NCBI GenBank assembly: GCA_960531495.1
Contig: OY482860.1
Location: 4,183,048 to 4,247,047, forward strand
Origin: Zeus faber
Taxonomy: Eukaryota; Chordata; Actinopteri; Zeiformes; Zeidae
Length of the DNA: 64,000 nucleotides
Direction of reading: 5' to 3'
Shown in pieces: positions 1-13,025 of the stretch. A model generated the notes under the pieces. The model worked only from the letters and a program-made list of their open reading frames with translations, did no database searches and was not told where the DNA came from. Within the stretch, counting starts at the first letter, position 1, and every line of letters starts with the position of its first letter. A program made the translations under genes and the position numbers.

Positions 1-29
1 AATTCAGACCTGATCGATATAATTTATTT

Positions 30-600
30 ACTCACCCCCAAGTCAGTCAAAAACATATTCTGTGTTTGTGTCGTCACACATGAGCTCACTTGGAGCTCCA
101 GAGCAACGGGTCTGAATCGAGTGGTTAAGCCTGTTATTTTAGTCCCAAAGTATTCCAAAGTTGATGAAAGGTCCCTAGGGCTTTCACATGCAGTGTTTAG
201 TCTGTTAGAATGGAACTTCCAACAACTTCCACAGAGACACTGTGAGGCAGGATTCTGAGGACTTGCATTTATTTGAGGTTGTAGACAGACAGCTACCTTC
301 TAACTTTTAGAACAGAGTAATAGCATTGCAACAAGTTTATGAGCTCTCATAGCGATCTCTCCGTCACCATCATCCTCCTCAAGTCGTGCACCAACAGGGC
401 ATTACCCACAATGCAATGTCTTAAGCGGCAGGCCCTGTCACGGAATTGTTTTGAAAAAGACACAAAAATACATCAGACACTACAGTTACTTGCCATGTTT
501 AATTTAAATTTATTGAGTAATTAAAGTTGTTTTTTCCCCAGATATATTTTTTTATTTCAACAGATATTTTGTTGTGTTTAGAAGAAGCTGTATGGGAATT
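30..600 (+). repeat. dispersed repeat, copy 1 (partner at 16130-16690)
   Basis: Shares long stretches in order with 16130-16690, including ACATATTCTGTGTTTGTGTC, TTCCACAGAGACACTGT, ATTACCCACAATG and TTGTTTTTTCCCC-type blocks. The partner copy sits inside the hAT-like composite at 15093-17077, so this family may be internal sequence of that element. The left end is close to the window edge. Confidence 0.75.
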
Positions 601-1400
601 CTATTTGAAACTCTAAAGATCTATTCATATCATATATAATTGTGTGGTTTCCTTTTGTCTTTGTCTGTCGTTAATCACAATTGTGCTGGTATTTGGGATG
701 AGAAAAGATCTTTGCCTATTATGTCTATGAGCTGCAAAGCTGAATATACACTTTGGCTAAATACATTAGGTTTCAAGGGTGAGGGTTAGAGGCTGAAAAG
801 CCTATAAGATATACATTTCCACATTTTATAGTGCTTACATTTGCGATTAAAATTTATTTAATGTACATTTAGCAATTTTTTTTCATGTATGTACATTGAG
901 AGTAAATTCCTTGTTGAGTCAAATTCCTTGTATGTATGTGAACATACATGGCGAATAAAGCTGACTCTGATTCTCATTCTGATAAGGATAAGGGAATGGA
1001 GGAATGGAGGGAGGGAGAAAGAGCCGCCAAGATGCACAATGGGAGGATTCACATGGTCAGGCTGGATTAGCAGCTTACCCCTCTCCTCTACTGTGGAAAA
1101 TAAATATTCAGGCCCCTTTTCTTCCCCTAAAGACTCTGTGAGTTCCATGTAAAACTGAAACAGGATAAAAAAACGAAAAATAAAGTCACCAGTCCCAGTG
1201 AGTTCATGATGCGGAGGAAACGGACAAACAAAAGATGTAGGGGCTGCAGTTAGCTTTTGCATAAAGGACGGTGGATATTTTTTTTAATGTTATTTGATTA
1301 ATTAAATTTTAAAACTGAGAATGCAAAAAATGAGAAGTAAACCAAGTAAAGCAAACAATATTTTTCATCAATCTTTTTTTTTTATGTAACTCAGATTTTT

Positions 1401-1401
1401 G

Positions 1402-1467
<66 letters not shown>

Positions 1468-1468
1468 G
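1401..1468. repeat. (TA)n/(CA)n microsatellite
   Basis: Uninterrupted TA repeats with one TACA break, ending in a short CA run. Short ORFs crossing it are artefacts. Confidence 0.95.
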
Positions 1469-2024
1469 ATACAGTATACATGTATAATGTATACGTAACC
1501 TTTCTGCTTTGATCCTAAAAAGTGAAAAGCAGCATGTCGCAGTACAAGTTGTTTATTCCAGCTGACAGTAATGGGCCACCCCTGCTTTCCATGTGACAGA
1601 TGGGGGGCAGTGGCAATAAAGCTCGAGCAGGAATCATTAAGTCGACTGAAGCCCAGAAGAGCCATTTTAATAGTGAGCGCTGGAGCTGTGGGCACTGCTC
1701 ATCTGATCACCACTTCAAGAGACACTCTGGATCTTCTGTGGACGTTTAGAGAGTGATTTGCAGCTCAGGAAGGTTCCTCTGGGAGCGGGAGATGGAGCAA
1801 GAGATGAAGCCACCATCCATCCATTGCTGAAGAGAGTAGATTGGAGGCCAGACTGGTTCGGCAGGAGAGCCACGGCTTCATTTTTATATCACAGAATTTA
1901 GGCCCTGTCGCTGTTTGTGGTTTAACGGTGTAGGGAGTAGGGCTCCACGCCCTACAGCGGTGTTTCCCTGTGTTAAATGATACTTGTGAGAATTCCGTCG
2001 TTCAGGAAGTCCTCCACCACTGAG

Positions 2025-2705
2025 AAAATCAGACTCTTTACTTTTTACTGAGTGGCTCATCAAAAACGTAATCTCAAAAAGGAGTCAAACCTTCCATCAC
2101 TACGTATCATCTTCACTTTCAGAGCGAAACTTGTTCTGATTAACACAGAGCTGCTGTTGTGCTGTTGCACTTGGACCTTGGTTTGATTTGTGTTAACACT
2201 GCAATGCTTAACAGTGGACCAAAACTTGTAAACAAACGCCACGCGCTTGCAAGCTGTTTTGTAATCGGTCAGAATTTTCCGTGGCGTGTCTGATCTCAGG
2301 TGCTCCAGGTTTCAGAACAAATGCTCCAAACGAGCTAGGTGTGAATAAACCCTGAAAGTCCAATAGTATTTGGTATATGGCATAATTCTATTGAATGTGA
2401 CTGATTTACGGAACACTCCCAAAAATCATAAAAGCCCAGGGAGAACTCAATTCAAAACCAAACCTACTGAACTGACCCTTTTGACCGTCGTCCATTGTCC
2501 ATTGTCCTCCCTTGTTCACCGTGCGTTACAGCAACTGAACTAAATGGACAAACTGAGTAGGACAAATTGAACGACTCTTTACTCTTCACCGAGTAACTCG
2601 TCAAGAACTGAATCTCAAAAAGATTCAAACATTTCATCAATACTAATAGCTCTCACTTTCAGTGTGAAACTTAAGCTAGTTCTGATGAACACAGAGCTGT
2701 TATTC
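2025..2705. repeat. pair of related repeat segments
   Basis: Segments near 2025-2150 and 2570-2705 resemble each other (GACTCTTTACT, TCTCAAAAAG-TCAAAC, CACTTTCAG-G-GAAACTT, ACACAGAGCTG). The reverse complement of the same sequence appears at 26545-26640, so this is a dispersed family present twice here. Confidence 0.6.
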
Positions 2706-3514
2706 TGGCTGGAACTGATGTACAACTTTGAAATTTTGATCTTGTAATACAACTGCTAGTTGTCATTATTTAAGTATTTTAAGTTAGTTTTGGAACCTGG
2801 CCAGCGGTTGAGAAACACCGACCTGCAGAGCCTCATGCCTGCGGTGCTGACTTCCCTACCTTGCTGTGGTCACAACAGCCACACTTACTCAAAGCCCTAA
2901 TCAACCGCCATACATCTGCTGTGGCCGTGCAGAACTGTAATCAATCACCTACATGAACCCAGGAGAGGAGAACATGAGCGTAAGGCAGGACGGCCATGCC
3001 TCCGATGCCTCTTCGGTTAATAGTGCTTTGACTTTAGAATCACTAATCAGAATCGTCTTATTTTCACCAGGCACATTAACATTTACAAGGAATTTCTTCT
3101 GGGAAGGTTTGCACACGTGATGAAGCACTGAAATCCACGTTTATGGGGTTCCGCTCATTGAAATCACCGTCAGTGAGACATTTTCCACCCACTCTCCCAA
3201 ACACACACACGTGTTTGTATGAAACTCACTAACAACCACATGCAACCTGTCAACACATGAACCCAGGTTTTGACAAGTGAAACAGTAACTACGGTCGAAT
3301 GTGCAAAGGCATTTCCAACGCTGTTAAAAGCAACATAGCCTGCTCGGAATAGTTCACTGCACTTCGATCAACCTTTAGTTTCAACTGCTTTTTGAACCAG
3401 ACGATTTGAATGGAAAGGAGTCGATTTGGCCAGAAACCCTGACAGTATGAATATCTTATGTAAAACAGATTATATTGGTCAACAATTTGACAAGTCACTG
3501 TAAAAATAATCAAT

Positions 3515-3840
3515 CACAGAACCTCTACCTGTACCCTTCCATATGTCTACAGTACAATACCTCTATTCTACCTTAACTGTACCTCCACTCTACTCCCCTG
3601 TACCTCTACCTCACATTCTACCTATACTTCTACTATAACTCTACGCTACCAACCTCTATTTTTCATCTACTCTAATGTCCCTCTACTCTACCTCTTATCT
3701 ACTCTCCCACTGCTCTATCTCAATCTACTCTTCCTCTACTGTACCTCTACTTTGCTCTACATCTACTATAATCTCCCTTTCACTGACACCACTATTCATC
3801 TACTCTACCTCTACTCTACACTACCTCTAGATCTAACGCA
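3515..3840 (+). repeat. degenerate CTCTAC-type minisatellite
   Basis: About 325 bases of imperfect CTCTACC, TCTACTCTACC and CTACTGTAC units with no fixed period and almost no purine runs. A short TTGA tetranucleotide array follows at 3949-3970. Confidence 0.8.
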
Positions 3841-4873
3841 TCACAGCCATTTTACATCTTATTTTACAGTTTCTGAGAGAGACATTTACTCTACTTGTGA
3901 AACAAATTTTACAGTTGGGGACATTATGTCAAGACAACATAATGTCTTGATTGATTGATTGATTGATTGAATATTATTTGACATTAATCCGACATTCATC
4001 TGGCCCTGATTAATGAGACCCATGTAGCAAAACACAGCATGATGTAGTCATTCACGCTGGAACTCGGACTAGATAATGTAAATTTAGTGAATGTAACCGA
4101 CCCCTTCACCTTCATCTTCATTCAGACACATTGGAGTAAGACAGATTATCTCCCCACGCCCTGCATCCCTCTCTGCCAACACTCCAAACATTTAATCTCC
4201 CTTAAAAACCCTCTTAATAAACTCTGGGGAAGCCCCGCTTTAGCCCTTAGCAAGAAACAAATGTGGTTTACCATCCTGGAGATCATCAGCACCACCACCC
4301 CAGAGCTCTAATACATATTAATAGCCCAAGATCCTTATTCAGCCACAGAAGAGGGAAAAGGGGAACAAGATAAACGAGAAGGATGACTTCCAAACCAAAG
4401 TGTTGAAAACAATCATTGTTTTGTAGAAGTCTCAGGTGCCCTAGCCCAGCTCCTGAAAAACTAAAATGTCAATTTATACATAACACGATGACACAAGTTA
4501 ATTAAAATTAATAAAAAAATGAAAAACGCTTTAAATAATAATGTGTGAGGTTTATAATATATTAATCACTGCTGCTGATTAAATATTTAGAAAGGCATCA
4601 GAGATGCTGAATGGAGGATGTGAACAGGGGTGTACAGTGTGTATCAACATTTTACTAAGATGCCTCTGTCCATTAACCCTGAGCCCATCTATCTTCATCA
4701 CTCTCTCTCAAAAATAAAGGGACTTACACTGTGGTCCTCTCTCTAACATTAACGCCGGGTTTTACACTGAATCCGAAAACGCATCGTTCAGTGGGATCCT
4801 GCCCCCTAGTGGCCACAGGATTGCCTGTGTCTGGGTTTTGCATCAAAACGGCTTTCCGGTCGGATCCACCACA

Positions 4874-4926
4874 ACATATATATGCATATATATACATATA
4901 CATATACATACATATACATACATATA
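4874..4926. repeat. TA/CATA-rich simple repeat at a Tc1 insertion site
   Basis: TATATGCATA and ATACAT units directly abut the left end of the Tc1-like element at 4927. Confidence 0.9.
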
Positions 4927-6502
<1,576 letters not shown>

Positions 6503-6510
6503 TATATATA

Positions 6511-8100
6511 CACTCCTCAAAAAAATAAAGGGAACACTTAAACAACACATCCTAGATCTTGATGAATGAAATATTCCAATCTTTATTCATTACAGAGTGG
6601 AATGCGTCGAGAACAAAATAACTTAAGAATGATCAATGGAAATCAAAATCATTAACCCATGGAGGTCTGGATTCAGAATGATACTCAAAATAAAAGTGGA
6701 AAAGACAGATCACAGGCTGATCCACCTTCTGTGGAAGTTCCTCAAGACAATTCAAAATGAGACTTAGTAGTGTGTGTGGCCTCCACGTGCCTTTATGCAC
6801 TCCCTACAACGTCAGGGCATGCTCCTGATGAGACGACGGATGTTCTCCTGAGGGATCTCCTCCCAGACCTGGATCAGGGCATCACTCAACTCCTGGACAG
6901 TCTGTGGTGCGACGTGGCGTCGCTGGATGGAACGAGACATGATGTCCCAGAGGTGCTCGATTGGATTCAGGTCTGGGGAACGGGCAGGGCAGTCCATAGC
7001 ATCAATGCCTTCGTCATGCAGGAACTGCTGACACAATCTAGCCACAGGAGGCCGAGCATTGGCATGCATCAGAAGGAACCCAGGGCCCACTGCACCAGCA
7101 TATGCAGTGCAGACAATGGGTCTGAGGATCTCATCCCGGTACCTAATGGCAGTCAGGGTACCTCTGGCTAGCACATGGAGGTCTGTGCAGCCCTCCAAGG
7201 ACATGCCTCCCCAGACTATCACTGACCCACCAACAAACCGGTCATGCTGGAGGATGTTGCAGGCAGCAGAACGTTCTCCACGGCGTCTCTAGACTCTGTC
7301 ACGTTTGTCACGTGCTCAGTGTGAACCTGCTTTTCGTCCGTGAAGAGCACAGGGATCCAATGGCGAATCTGCCAATCTGGGTGTTCTCTGGCAAATGCCA
7401 ATCAGGTTGCACGGTGTTGGGCTGTGAGCACAGGCCCCACTTGGGGAAGTCGGGCCCTCATACCACCCGCACGGAGTCTGTTTCTGACAGTTTGAGCAGA
7501 AACATGCACATTAGTGGCCTGCTGGAGGTCATTTTGTAGGGCTCTGGCAGTGCTCCTCCTGTTCCTCCTTGCACAAAGGAGCAGATAGCGGTCCTGCTGC
7601 TGGGTTGTTGTCCTCCAACGGCCCCTTCCACGTCTCCTGGTGTACTGGCCCGTCTCCTGGTATCTCCTTCATGCTCTTGACACTGTGCTGGGAGACATAG
7701 CGCTGGGAGACACAGCAAACCTTCTTGCCACAGCACGCATTGATGTGCCATCCTGGATGAGCTGCACTACCTCAGCAAATTCTGTGGGTTGCAGACACCG
7801 CCTCATGCTACCTCTAGTGGTGAGGGCACTGGAAAAATGCAAAAGTGACCAAAAATCAGCCAGAAAAGATGAGGACAGGGTAATGGTCTGTGGCCACCAC
7901 CTGCAGAACCATTCCTTTTTAGGGGTTGTCCTGCTCATTGCCTCTCATTTCCACCTGTTGTCTGTTCCATTTGCACAACAGCAGGTTAAATGGATTCACA
8001 ATCAGTGTTGCTTCCTAACTGGACAGGTTGATTTCCCAGAAGTGTGATTGACTTGGAGTTACATGATAATGATAATGTGTTCCCGTTATTTTTTAGAGAA

Positions 8101-8101
<1 letters not shown>
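6511..8101 (-). mobile_element. Tc1-like DNA transposon, copy B (second family, degenerate)
   Basis: Left end CACTCCTCAAAAAAATAAAGG after TA and right end, read in reverse, CTTCTCTAAAAAATAACGGG before TA form a mutated terminal inverted repeat. It lies only 8 bases of TA repeat from the end of copy A and is a different Tc1 family. A TA microsatellite starts at its right edge. Confidence 0.9.
6764..7806 (-). pseudogene. Tc1-like transposase pseudogene (copy B)
   Basis: N-terminal helix-turn-helix is recognisable as [17 protein letters not shown] and [11 protein letters not shown] (about 7806-7690). The middle is split over frames. The C-terminal part (6812-7222) has MIVWGGMS, NARPPVARLC and [12 protein letters not shown]. 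The second catalytic aspartate is lost: MHANARP stands where DNARP is expected. A TGA after RSMP truncates the usual RRCRECI tail. It is inactive by several independent lesions. Confidence 0.9.
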
Positions 8102-8143
<42 letters not shown>

Positions 8144-8175
8144 TGGCAGTTTTATATCATATATAAGCTGGCGGA

Positions 8176-8231
<56 letters not shown>

Positions 8232-8242
8232 TCCGCCAGCTT
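8102..8242. repeat. TA and CA arrays flanked by inverted repeat arms
   Basis: A TA array at 8102-8139 is followed by a TA/CA array at 8176-8230. The second array is bracketed by AAGCTGGCGGAGT (8165-8177) and its exact complement ACTCCGCCAGCTT (8230-8242), so the block can fold into a hairpin with a repeat loop. Confidence 0.85.
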
Positions 8243-8252
8243 TTCCGCTGTA

Positions 8253-8417
8253 GAGCTGGAGAATATATTCTGGTTCATACAGGTGTCTGACATCCATATA
8301 AGTCAGTTTCACGACCCCAGACGCATTCCAGATTTCGAGAAGTTCTGCATCGACACCATTGAAGTGATCAAATTGAATCTGGTGCACGCAACATCAGATT
8401 TGGCCGATGCTAAGACA
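8253..8417 (+). pseudogene. tmem62: captured exon fragment of a TMEM62-like metallophosphoesterase
   Basis: An open frame with no stops encodes [15 protein letters not shown], then [14 protein letters not shown], then DTIEVIK and [13 protein letters not shown]. This follows the start of the calcineurin-like phosphoesterase domain of TMEM62 (NIFW, SDIH, DP-R, EKFC, LATGDLTDAKT). The metal ligands D and H of SDIH are kept. The GDxxD motif reads SDLAD, so its Gly is lost. No further TMEM62 sequence follows, since the frame runs into a GT/TA palindrome. It lies on the strand opposite pcdh15, between Tc1-like copies, so I read it as a duplicated or captured fragment and not a working gene. Family call is from memory of the protein. 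Confidence 0.7.
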
Positions 8418-8420
8418 TCA

Positions 8421-8467
8421 GGGAGTCTGTGTGTATACACAGTCTGTGTGTGTATACACAGACTCCC
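8421..8467. repeat. near-perfect palindrome at the end of the TMEM62-like fragment
   Basis: GGGAGTCTGTG with a GTATACAC core is followed by GTATACACAGACTCCC, giving an imperfect 47-bp inverted repeat that directly abuts the Tc1-like fragment beginning near 8464. Confidence 0.8.
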
Positions 8468-8985
8468 ACTTTATTAGGAACATTATACTAACCCTGGGTA
8501 GGGCCTCCCTTTGCTCTCAATACAGCCTCAATTTTTCTTGCCATGGATTTCACAAGATGTTGGAAACTTTCCTTTGAGATTCTGGTCCATGTTGACATGA
8601 TTGCATCACGCAATTCCTGCAGATTGGTCAGCTACACATTTATGCTGCGGATCTCCCGTTCTATCACATCCCAAAGGTTTCCTATTGGATTCAGATCTGG
8701 TGACTGGGAAGGAAACTGAAGAACATTGAACTTATTCTCATGTTCATGAAACAAGTTTCATGAACATGAGGCAGGTTGGGTCCATGGATTCATGCTGTTG
8801 GCCCCAACTTCTGACCCTACCATCTGTGTGCCTCAGCAGGAATGGAGATTCATCAGACCAGGCTACGTTTTTCCAGTCTTCAACTAGTTCAGTTTTGGTG
8901 AGCCTGTGCCCACTGGGAGCTTTTCCATAGAAAGGAATGGACTTCTCACACTCACTGATCACTGTTTGTTGTTGTCGCTTGTCGG
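8464..8985 (-). mobile_element. Tc1-like transposon, internally deleted copy C
   Basis: Right terminus is CACTTTATTAGGAACA. Read on the minus strand, transposase parts are WSDESPFLLRHTDGRV and MDPTC (8772-8880), then after a deletion SPDLNPIGNLWDVIE and the C-terminus to about 8510. The deletion junction is a perfect 34-bp palindrome (8737-8770). The 5' part of the transposase and the other terminal repeat are missing. Confidence 0.88.
8737..8770. repeat. perfect 34-bp palindrome
   Basis: Arms CTCATGTTCATGAAAC and GTTTCATGAACATGAG are exact complements separated by AA. It lies exactly at the internal deletion of Tc1-like copy C. Confidence 0.95.
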
Positions 8986-9299
8986 ATTCAGTATTAAGCC
9001 AGTTTCAGGGAATACTTTCGGAGAATTGAAATGCAAACCTCATTTATCAAAATTTGATAAATTACATTTAATGTGGATACACATCAAGTGTCATATGCAC
9101 AGGTGTAATAGTATTGAAACACTTCTAATCGACACATCTAACCCTGTCTACACACAGACCCTACTGGTAGAAAGGGGGTACTGCACAGGACATAAAAAGG
9201 TAATGGTCTACAAAGATGTATTTCTAGAAAAGTTCAGTGACATAGAGCTCCATCATTTGTTTCTTGGAGAAAAGGGGAAATAGTGGCAGACGAGGGGGC

Positions 9300-9600
9300 G
9301 CTGGTTTATGCCCAGAGTCCAACTAATCAACCTCATTAGTGCTGATTGGTCGGACCTAGCTGTCTTATGTGTTGTCCTGGCTTACAGTGACGATTGCGTG
9401 GTACAGGAGACAAGCAAGGCACACGGACTCGGACTCTTATTACAACTTTGCTTTATGTTCATGTTTTGGCCAGTGAGCCTTTTGTTTGTTAGTTTTAATA
9501 AAGAACACTGTTGTGTCGACACCTCACTTCCCAAAGTCTCCTTCTCCGTTTCCCTCCCTGAACCCGTATCCGTGGGTAGAGTCTCCCACAACGTGTCATC
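9300..9600 (+). repeat. LTR-like repeat with poly(A) signal
   Basis: Contains AATAAAGAACACTG near 9498, followed by a segment (CTCCTTCTCC, CCGTGGGTAGAGTCTCCC) that reappears at 32450-32505. The layout resembles the R-U5 end of a solo LTR. No TG...CA boundary or target duplication was proven. Confidence 0.45.
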
Positions 9601-9911
9601 GAAATGTTCATGAAAGTCATGAAAACAAAGAATACTAAGTTAACGTGAAAATAATTTTCTGTATCTAGTTAATATGATTTAATTTTTAAGACTTTTCAAG
9701 GCTTTGTTGAAATGTTTTGATTTGAAATGTGTAGGGCAAACTTTGAACGGAGTTTCCTTAAATGCATCACAAAAAAATAGGATTGGATTCAGCATCGATA
9801 TCGTTTGTTCCAAATATGCACAGAATTACATTTCGAAAGCAGCTTCTCTCCTGGTTCCCTCCATGGAAGTTGTTAAAAAGTCAGATATGGTTGCAATTTA
9901 AGAAGGTTTAC

Positions 9912-10024
9912 CTGTATTCCTCCTGCGTGAAGATGGGAATTCGGGAGGGCTGGAGGACAGTGATCTCTACCAATGTGCTGTTGAACTTCACGGGCTCGCC
10001 ATCGTCGAAGGCTATCACGTACAA
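9912..10024 (-). CDS. pcdh15: pcdh15 exon, end of EC9 and start of EC10
   Basis: 113-bp exon, 37 codons plus two bases. The acceptor is TGTCCTCAG and the donor is CAG/GTAAAC. It encodes [11 protein letters not shown], an NST sequon, the linker LQPSRIPIF and TQEEYR. Human PCDH15 has [19 protein letters not shown] and TQEEYR. The EC9-EC10 linker lacks the DXNDN calcium motif, as in known PCDH15, where this joint is bent and calcium-poor. The acceptor is immediately preceded by a long TG repeat. The next exon (EC10) is not in the remaining 9.9 kb. Confidence 0.94.
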
Positions 10025-10028
10025 CTGA

Positions 10029-10085
<57 letters not shown>

Positions 10086-10090
10086 CACAC
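10025..10090 (-). promoter_or_regulatory. 3' splice site preceded by a (TG)n tract
   Basis: On the minus strand about 29 TG dinucleotides, broken once by TTTG, run into TCCTCAG at the exon boundary. The usual polypyrimidine tract is therefore replaced by a TG repeat that starts only 5 bases before the AG. UG tracts at this position are known in other genes (CFTR exon 9) to bind TDP-43 or CELF proteins and lower exon inclusion. An effect here is inferred. Confidence 0.6.
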
Positions 10091-11813
10091 CTATTACTAT
10101 CATCACATTTTTTCCCCCCAATTCTATTACATGTGGCTTCCAGGCAGGGTCCCTTAAACGCGCTTGGCATCCTAATGACAAATGGTAGCTAGTGTTATGG
10201 GATGTGGTGAGCTGCCTGTAGCTGTCCCAGAGGAGGAAGACCAATCTATCAATCTACACACCATACTACACACTGCCACCAACGCTATAAACTGGGAAAT
10301 TAAAACGTGACAACACACCCGAGGGAACAAAAAATGGATTGGGTGCACAGTGAAGAGATGAATTGAAAGGATTAGGGCTGGCATATGGTCCTTATTTACA
10401 TTACATTAAAAACCTTGTTATAATATCATAACATTGGTAATATTATAGTAATATCGTAGTTTATCTACTCATTCATTGTTATTCATGACTGCGTTATTGT
10501 ATACATATTTATTCATTCTGTACAGTATATCCATACTAGCAACCATACTGCCCAAGCCCCAGATATCACCTTGAAACTTAATTTATTCTCTGCAGAGAAT
10601 TACTTTTGGTATATTCTGTTTATTTCTGTTTTTGGGCATTTTTATTTGGCTATTTTGATATATTTGGCAATTCTTTTGTAAATTTGGCAAATTTTCTTTG
10701 TATGTATGGCTATTTTTTCCTTATTTTTTTTGGATATTTAGCTTTTTGGTTATTGTTGCCTGTTCTTGTATATTTGGCTAGGTTTTTATTTTTATTCAGA
10801 TTGTTAAGCTTTGTTACGCTAATTGTTATTACAGATTACATATTCTGATAGGGGTGAATATTCAGAATCGAAGGTCATTTCTGTGTCTTCCAATGACCTC
10901 ACAATGCTGAATGTGCATCTTTTGGCAGCGTAAGATGGACGACAGCCCATAACGCTGACTCTCACTCCCTATTCCTCCTGGATGCAAGGGAAGCCTCATC
11001 AGGAGCAGGTGGAGGACATTATAGTGTCTATATGAGTTTCACAAGAAATTACTATGTTATTAGTTGAATATTGTCAAATTTCTGCGCCATTGATTTTTGG
11101 CATTGGCATTAACACAAATGGGACATTCTGTGTAGTTGAAATAAATCACCTTTCCCCTATTTGTGATATGAAATGATTGCATTCGTTTTGGCCCTCTCAT
11201 CAAGACGATTATTAATGAAATTCCTCATAATGGAATAATGGAAACTAGCTCTTGTGTTGCAAGATCAATATTGCAAGGCTGCACATCGTGATGACAGGTT
11301 TGACGGTTTTCCTTTTCGATATTCGGTTCTTGACGAGTCACTTGTTAAAAAGAGTTAAATTTTTGACTCTTGGCTCGTTTGTTTCAGTTGGTGTAGTAAC
11401 GCATGGTGAGCGGGGGAGGACTTCCTGAACGATGAACAAAAGTCAGAAGAGTCGGTCCGGCTCTGAATTGTGAATGGAATTCTCACAAGTATCATTTAAT
11501 TGTCAAAATTATGAATTTTGGTGGAATGCAAAGAATAAATCAGTCAGATTCAATATGGATTTTATGAAATACCTTTTTTTGCCTTGGACTTAAATTTAGT
11601 TACCGGTGATTATTTTCTCCAGACTCGTGAGTCATTTAAAAGACTTGATACGACCGAATGGTCCGCCAGTTTTGCATCACTAACTGCCAGTAGGCCATAA
11701 GAATAAGCAAAGTTCTATGTGTTAGAAATGTTTTTAGTGGTTAACAGGAGAGTGGTGTAGTGCTGAGAGAATATTTTATTGGTTCATTGGAAGGTTGTGA
11801 AACTCTGACCAAC
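10091..11813. other. pcdh15 intron between EC9 exons
   Basis: AT-rich sequence with a T-rich TTTGGCTATT-type degenerate repeat at 10600-10800 and a copy of a dispersed repeat at about 11310-11700. Nothing else was identified. Confidence 0.7.
11310..11700 (+). repeat. dispersed repeat, copy related to 26590-27030 and 46990-47290
   Basis: Shared ordered blocks include GTGGAATGCAAAG, AATCAGTCA, TTGCCTTGGACT, GATTATTTTC and TTGCATCAC near the end. Family unknown to me. It is probably a non-autonomous DNA transposon. Confidence 0.65.
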
Positions 11814-11954
11814 CTTGAAGGTGGTGCTGGGCTCCTCGTTGAGGTTGACCCTGGTGATCACCCTCCCAGTCTCCTCCTCCACCTGGAAGATGCTGCCACT
11901 GTAGGGAGAGCGGTCCAGGTCAACTCTGTAGCGCACCAGGCTGGCGGGAGTGCC
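11814..11954 (-). CDS. pcdh15: pcdh15 exon, second half of EC9
   Basis: 141-bp exon, 47 codons, phase 0 at both ends. The acceptor is CTTGCTCAG and the donor is GTTGGT, weaker than the other donors in this gene. It encodes [28 protein letters not shown] and NEEPSTTFK. Human PCDH15 has PASRVRYRVD and [17 protein letters not shown] occupies the place of the usual LDRE calcium motif. The preceding exon ends in EDQDPA, giving a seamless join. Confidence 0.95.
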
Positions 11955-12831
11955 CTGAGCAAGGTAGATTAGTAGATGGTGAATACCCCAACGAATTCAA
12001 GATTCAAGATTCAAGGTTCAAGATTCAAGAGGTTTATTTGTCACATACATATACATACTTTAATACATATATGCAGTAAAATGTCAATGAACACACCCGG
12101 TGATTACACACAATATGTTCTAGACTGAACGCAGTAGCTACCTAAGTATTTCTACTTGACCAACTAACTGGTTCCTAAAATGTCATGGAGTAAGTCGAAC
12201 GCTATAGAATAAAATAAAAATATATAGAATAAAATAAAATAAAATAAAATAAAATACAAGGACACTGTAATCAATAGAATTGATTAGAGTGTCCCTTACA
12301 CCCTGAGTCAGATGACGGATATGGTGATAGTGAATTGACCCATTATTGTTACTCAACCTTCAAACCTTCAACCTTCAACCTTCAAGCCGTAGGTTGAGCT
12401 GCCCTGCCATTTGGGAGTCAGTCGAACCTTGGGTTAGAGCAGAAAACCAGAGAAAGTCCCACTGGAGTTTAACCTCCCTAGAAAGGCTATCTCTCTGAAA
12501 ATTCATGAAAAATATATTATATAAAAGCTTGGCAAATAAAACAAGAATAAAAACAGGTTTCTCTGATATTCAGAAGTCAAATAGAAAGGTCCCGCACTAG
12601 CATCTGACCCACAATGGACCTCTACATGGACGACTGCAAAGTTTATGGGTTTTAACAGTGAAAATACTGTGAAAAGTACTGTCCAACCCTTGTTGAAATA
12701 AAATTTTTGTTTAGTTAAATCACCAAAAAAACGTAGTCTCAAGTCGACTCGGTTTTTTCAACTAATTATGATCGGTGCCACTGTGGACGCATTGAAGGAA
12801 TCTAGATTTGTACCACTTTGTAGGTAAATCA

Positions 12832-13025
12832 GGTGGAGGGTGGAGGATGGAGGGAGGATGATGGGGGAGAGGAGGATTGAGAATGAAGGATAGAGGAGAG
12901 GGGAAGGAGGGAGACGAGGTTCTAGGAGATGAGGATGGAGGATAAAGGAGAGGAGGATGGAGGAGAGGAGAATGGAGGGTGGAAGGAAAAATGGGTGAGA
13001 GAATGGGGATGGGGAGAGGAGGATT
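12832..13025 (+). repeat. purine-rich GGAGGATGGAG minisatellite
   Basis: Imperfect repeats of GGAGGATGGAGGAGAGGAGG type with almost all purines on the plus strand. A second array of the same motif lies at 13563-13870. Confidence 0.9.
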
